From the NCBI GenBank assembly GCA_902796775.1, contig CADBQK010000070.1, forward strand, positions 1-8,040: DNA of 8,040 nucleotides, in the 5' to 3' direction. A program made the translations under genes and the position numbers. The DNA is from an uncultured Lachnospiraceae bacterium. Its GTDB lineage: Bacteria; Bacillota_A; Clostridia; Lachnospirales; Lachnospiraceae. This document shows, piece by piece, positions 6,980 to 8,040 of the stretch. Under the pieces are notes generated by a model. That model searched no databases, had not been told where the DNA came from, and worked only from the letters and a program-made list of their open reading frames with translations. Each line of letters starts with the position of its first letter. Position 1 is the first letter of the stretch.

Positions 6980-8040
6980 ATGAGAGCCATGAAAAGATGG
7001 ATTCAGATAACATTTATGATTACTCTGACTGCAGCATTTCTGCTGATTTCAGCATCCTGCGCAGCTCGTTCATCCCAAAGTGCTTCACAAAGTGAGGCCG
7101 TAAGCGAAGACAGCCGGGAAAGCGTCAGTACGGAGACATCCTCTGCAGAGCCGGAAAAGCAAGGTGAAACCGGCCAGCAGGGGAAGGAAGGCCCTATTCT
7201 GATCGGTATCTGCCAGTCAGCAGATCAAATAGCTCTGCAGGATGCAGCATCAGGGTTTGAAGAAGCAGTGAAAGCCAGGCTGGGAGATCAGGTTTCATTC
7301 CTGACAGAAAATGCAGAGAATGATCCGGCCAGGTATAAATCGATCATGGAAAGCTTCGGCGAAAAGGGTGCAGATCTGATCCTGGCAAACGGAACAGGTG
7401 CTCTTCGTGCAGCTGTTAGTGCCGGGGGAAGCGGGATTCCCGTTGTGGGGATCACCTCTCTGGATTATTCATCTGCAGTCCAGGGATTGCCGGAGGCAGA
7501 AAACAGATCAAAATGGAAGATTACCAGCACTTCCGGGGCAGTACCTCTTGAAAAACAGGCGGCGATGTTTGCAGAACTTCTCCCGGAGACAAAAAAGATC
7601 GGTATTTTGTACTGCTCTGATGAGTATGTCTCATCTTATCAGGCCCAGCATATACGAAAATACCTGGAGGATACAGGTTACCGATGTTCTTATTACTCAT
7701 ATGCGGATACCCGGGGACTTTCAGATGCTGCTATGGAAGCTGCAGGCAAATGCGATGCGCTTTATATACCCGCAGATCATATGGCAGCCGCTAACATGCA
7801 GACAATTGATGAGATCTGCAGGGAAGCAAAGACTCCGGTCATCACTGCGGAAGAGAGCATCTGTGCAGGATGCGGCATCGCATCACTGGCTCCCTCCTGG
7901 TATGAGCTGGGCCGTATTGCCGGAGAGCAGGCCGCAGCGATTCTATGCGATGGAGAGGATCCCGGTAAGATGGAGCATCAATATGCAGCATATTTCCGGA
8001 GGATCTATGTTTCATCACGCTCCAGAGAACTTGGTATTGC
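6980..8040 (+). CDS. ABC transporter substrate-binding lipoprotein (ABC_sub_bind/TrpX-like), 3' end outside window
   Basis: The reading frame is open from 6980 to the window edge (353 codons) and has no visible stop. The N-terminus is a lipoprotein signal: MRAMKRW, a hydrophobic stretch at 8-24, then ISASC with Cys27 as the likely lipid-attached residue. A Ser/Glu/Gln-rich linker (about 30-70) leads to the binding domain from about 72. Family-like segments are ILIGICQS (73-80), ADLILANGTGALRAA (131-145), IPVVGIT (153-159), KKIGILYCSDE (205-215), CDALYIPAD (258-266), TPVITAEE (285-292) and LAPSWYELGRIAGEQAA (303-319). These resemble the ABC_sub_bind family, whose members bind amino acids or similar small molecules. 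The usual partners are a permease and an ATPase, presumably beyond the right edge. Substrate cannot be told. The lipobox has Ser rather than Leu/Val/Ile at -3. Confidence 0.85.
   Translation, partial: MRAMKRWIQITFMITLTAAFLLISASCAARSSQSASQSEAVSEDSRESVSTETSSAEPEKQGETGQQGKEGPILIGICQSADQIALQDAASGFEEAVKARLGDQVSFLTENAENDPARYKSIMESFGEKGADLILANGTGALRAAVSAGGSGIPVVGITSLDYSSAVQGLPEAENRSKWKITSTSGAVPLEKQAAMFAELLPETKKIGILYCSDEYVSSYQAQHIRKYLEDTGYRCSYYSYADTRGLSDAAMEAAGKCDALYIPADHMAAANMQTIDEICREAKTPVITAEESICAGCGIASLAPSWYELGRIAGEQAAAILCDGEDPGKMEHQYAAYFRRIYVSSRSRELGI

Noticed and set aside
6805..7013. Two short minus-strand frames across the divergent promoter region
   Set aside because: They overlap the pyrBI promoter and the start of the lipoprotein gene, lack convincing ribosome-binding sites and give implausible peptides.
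1..8040. A defence, mobile or CRISPR system
   Set aside because: No nuclease, integrase, transposase, reverse transcriptase, terminal inverted repeats or spaced direct repeats were seen. The repeats present are protein-domain repeats in one gene.

Overview
The window looks like chromosomal DNA of a Gram-positive anaerobe of the Clostridia, most likely Lachnospiraceae. This is inferred from four things: strong GGAGG ribosome-binding sites, consensus sigma-A-type promoters, a VaFE/T-Q-ester-bond surface protein, and a pyrB-pyrI pair (pyrI is common in Clostridia but not in bacilli). No species can be named from sequence reading alone.

Left part (1-5293, plus strand): a two-gene surface-protein operon. 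The first gene is open at the left edge and encodes a very long cell-surface adhesin. It has two SpaA/prealbumin-like domains, then seven VaFE (T-Q ester bond) repeats, then a C-terminal membrane anchor with a degenerate sorting signal. Its third repeat is split by an insertion of about 120 residues whose core is half Asp/Glu with no Lys or Arg. Twelve bases downstream is a secreted or membrane-tethered protein with an extremely basic Big_2-like domain followed by a Cys/His-rich region of two similar halves. I do not recognise this second protein as a named family. The charge contrast between the two neighbours is the most interesting feature here.

Middle part (5294-6831): a convergent intergenic region with a bidirectional terminator, then the minus-strand pyrBI operon. 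It encodes the catalytic and regulatory subunits of aspartate carbamoyltransferase, the first committed step of pyrimidine synthesis. The two genes overlap by 7 bases. They are driven by a perfect TTGACA-16 bp-TATAAT promoter, and the short leader carries a hairpin.

Right part (6832-8040): a divergent promoter region, then the start of a plus-strand gene that runs off the window. It encodes a lipoprotein resembling ABC_sub_bind-type (TrpX-like) periplasmic-binding proteins. Its promoter has a perfect 13-bp palindrome between the -35 and -10 boxes.

I found no tRNA, rRNA, CRISPR array, insertion sequence, integrase or defence-system gene. The pyrimidine genes are ordinary; the surface-protein pair is the part worth a second look.
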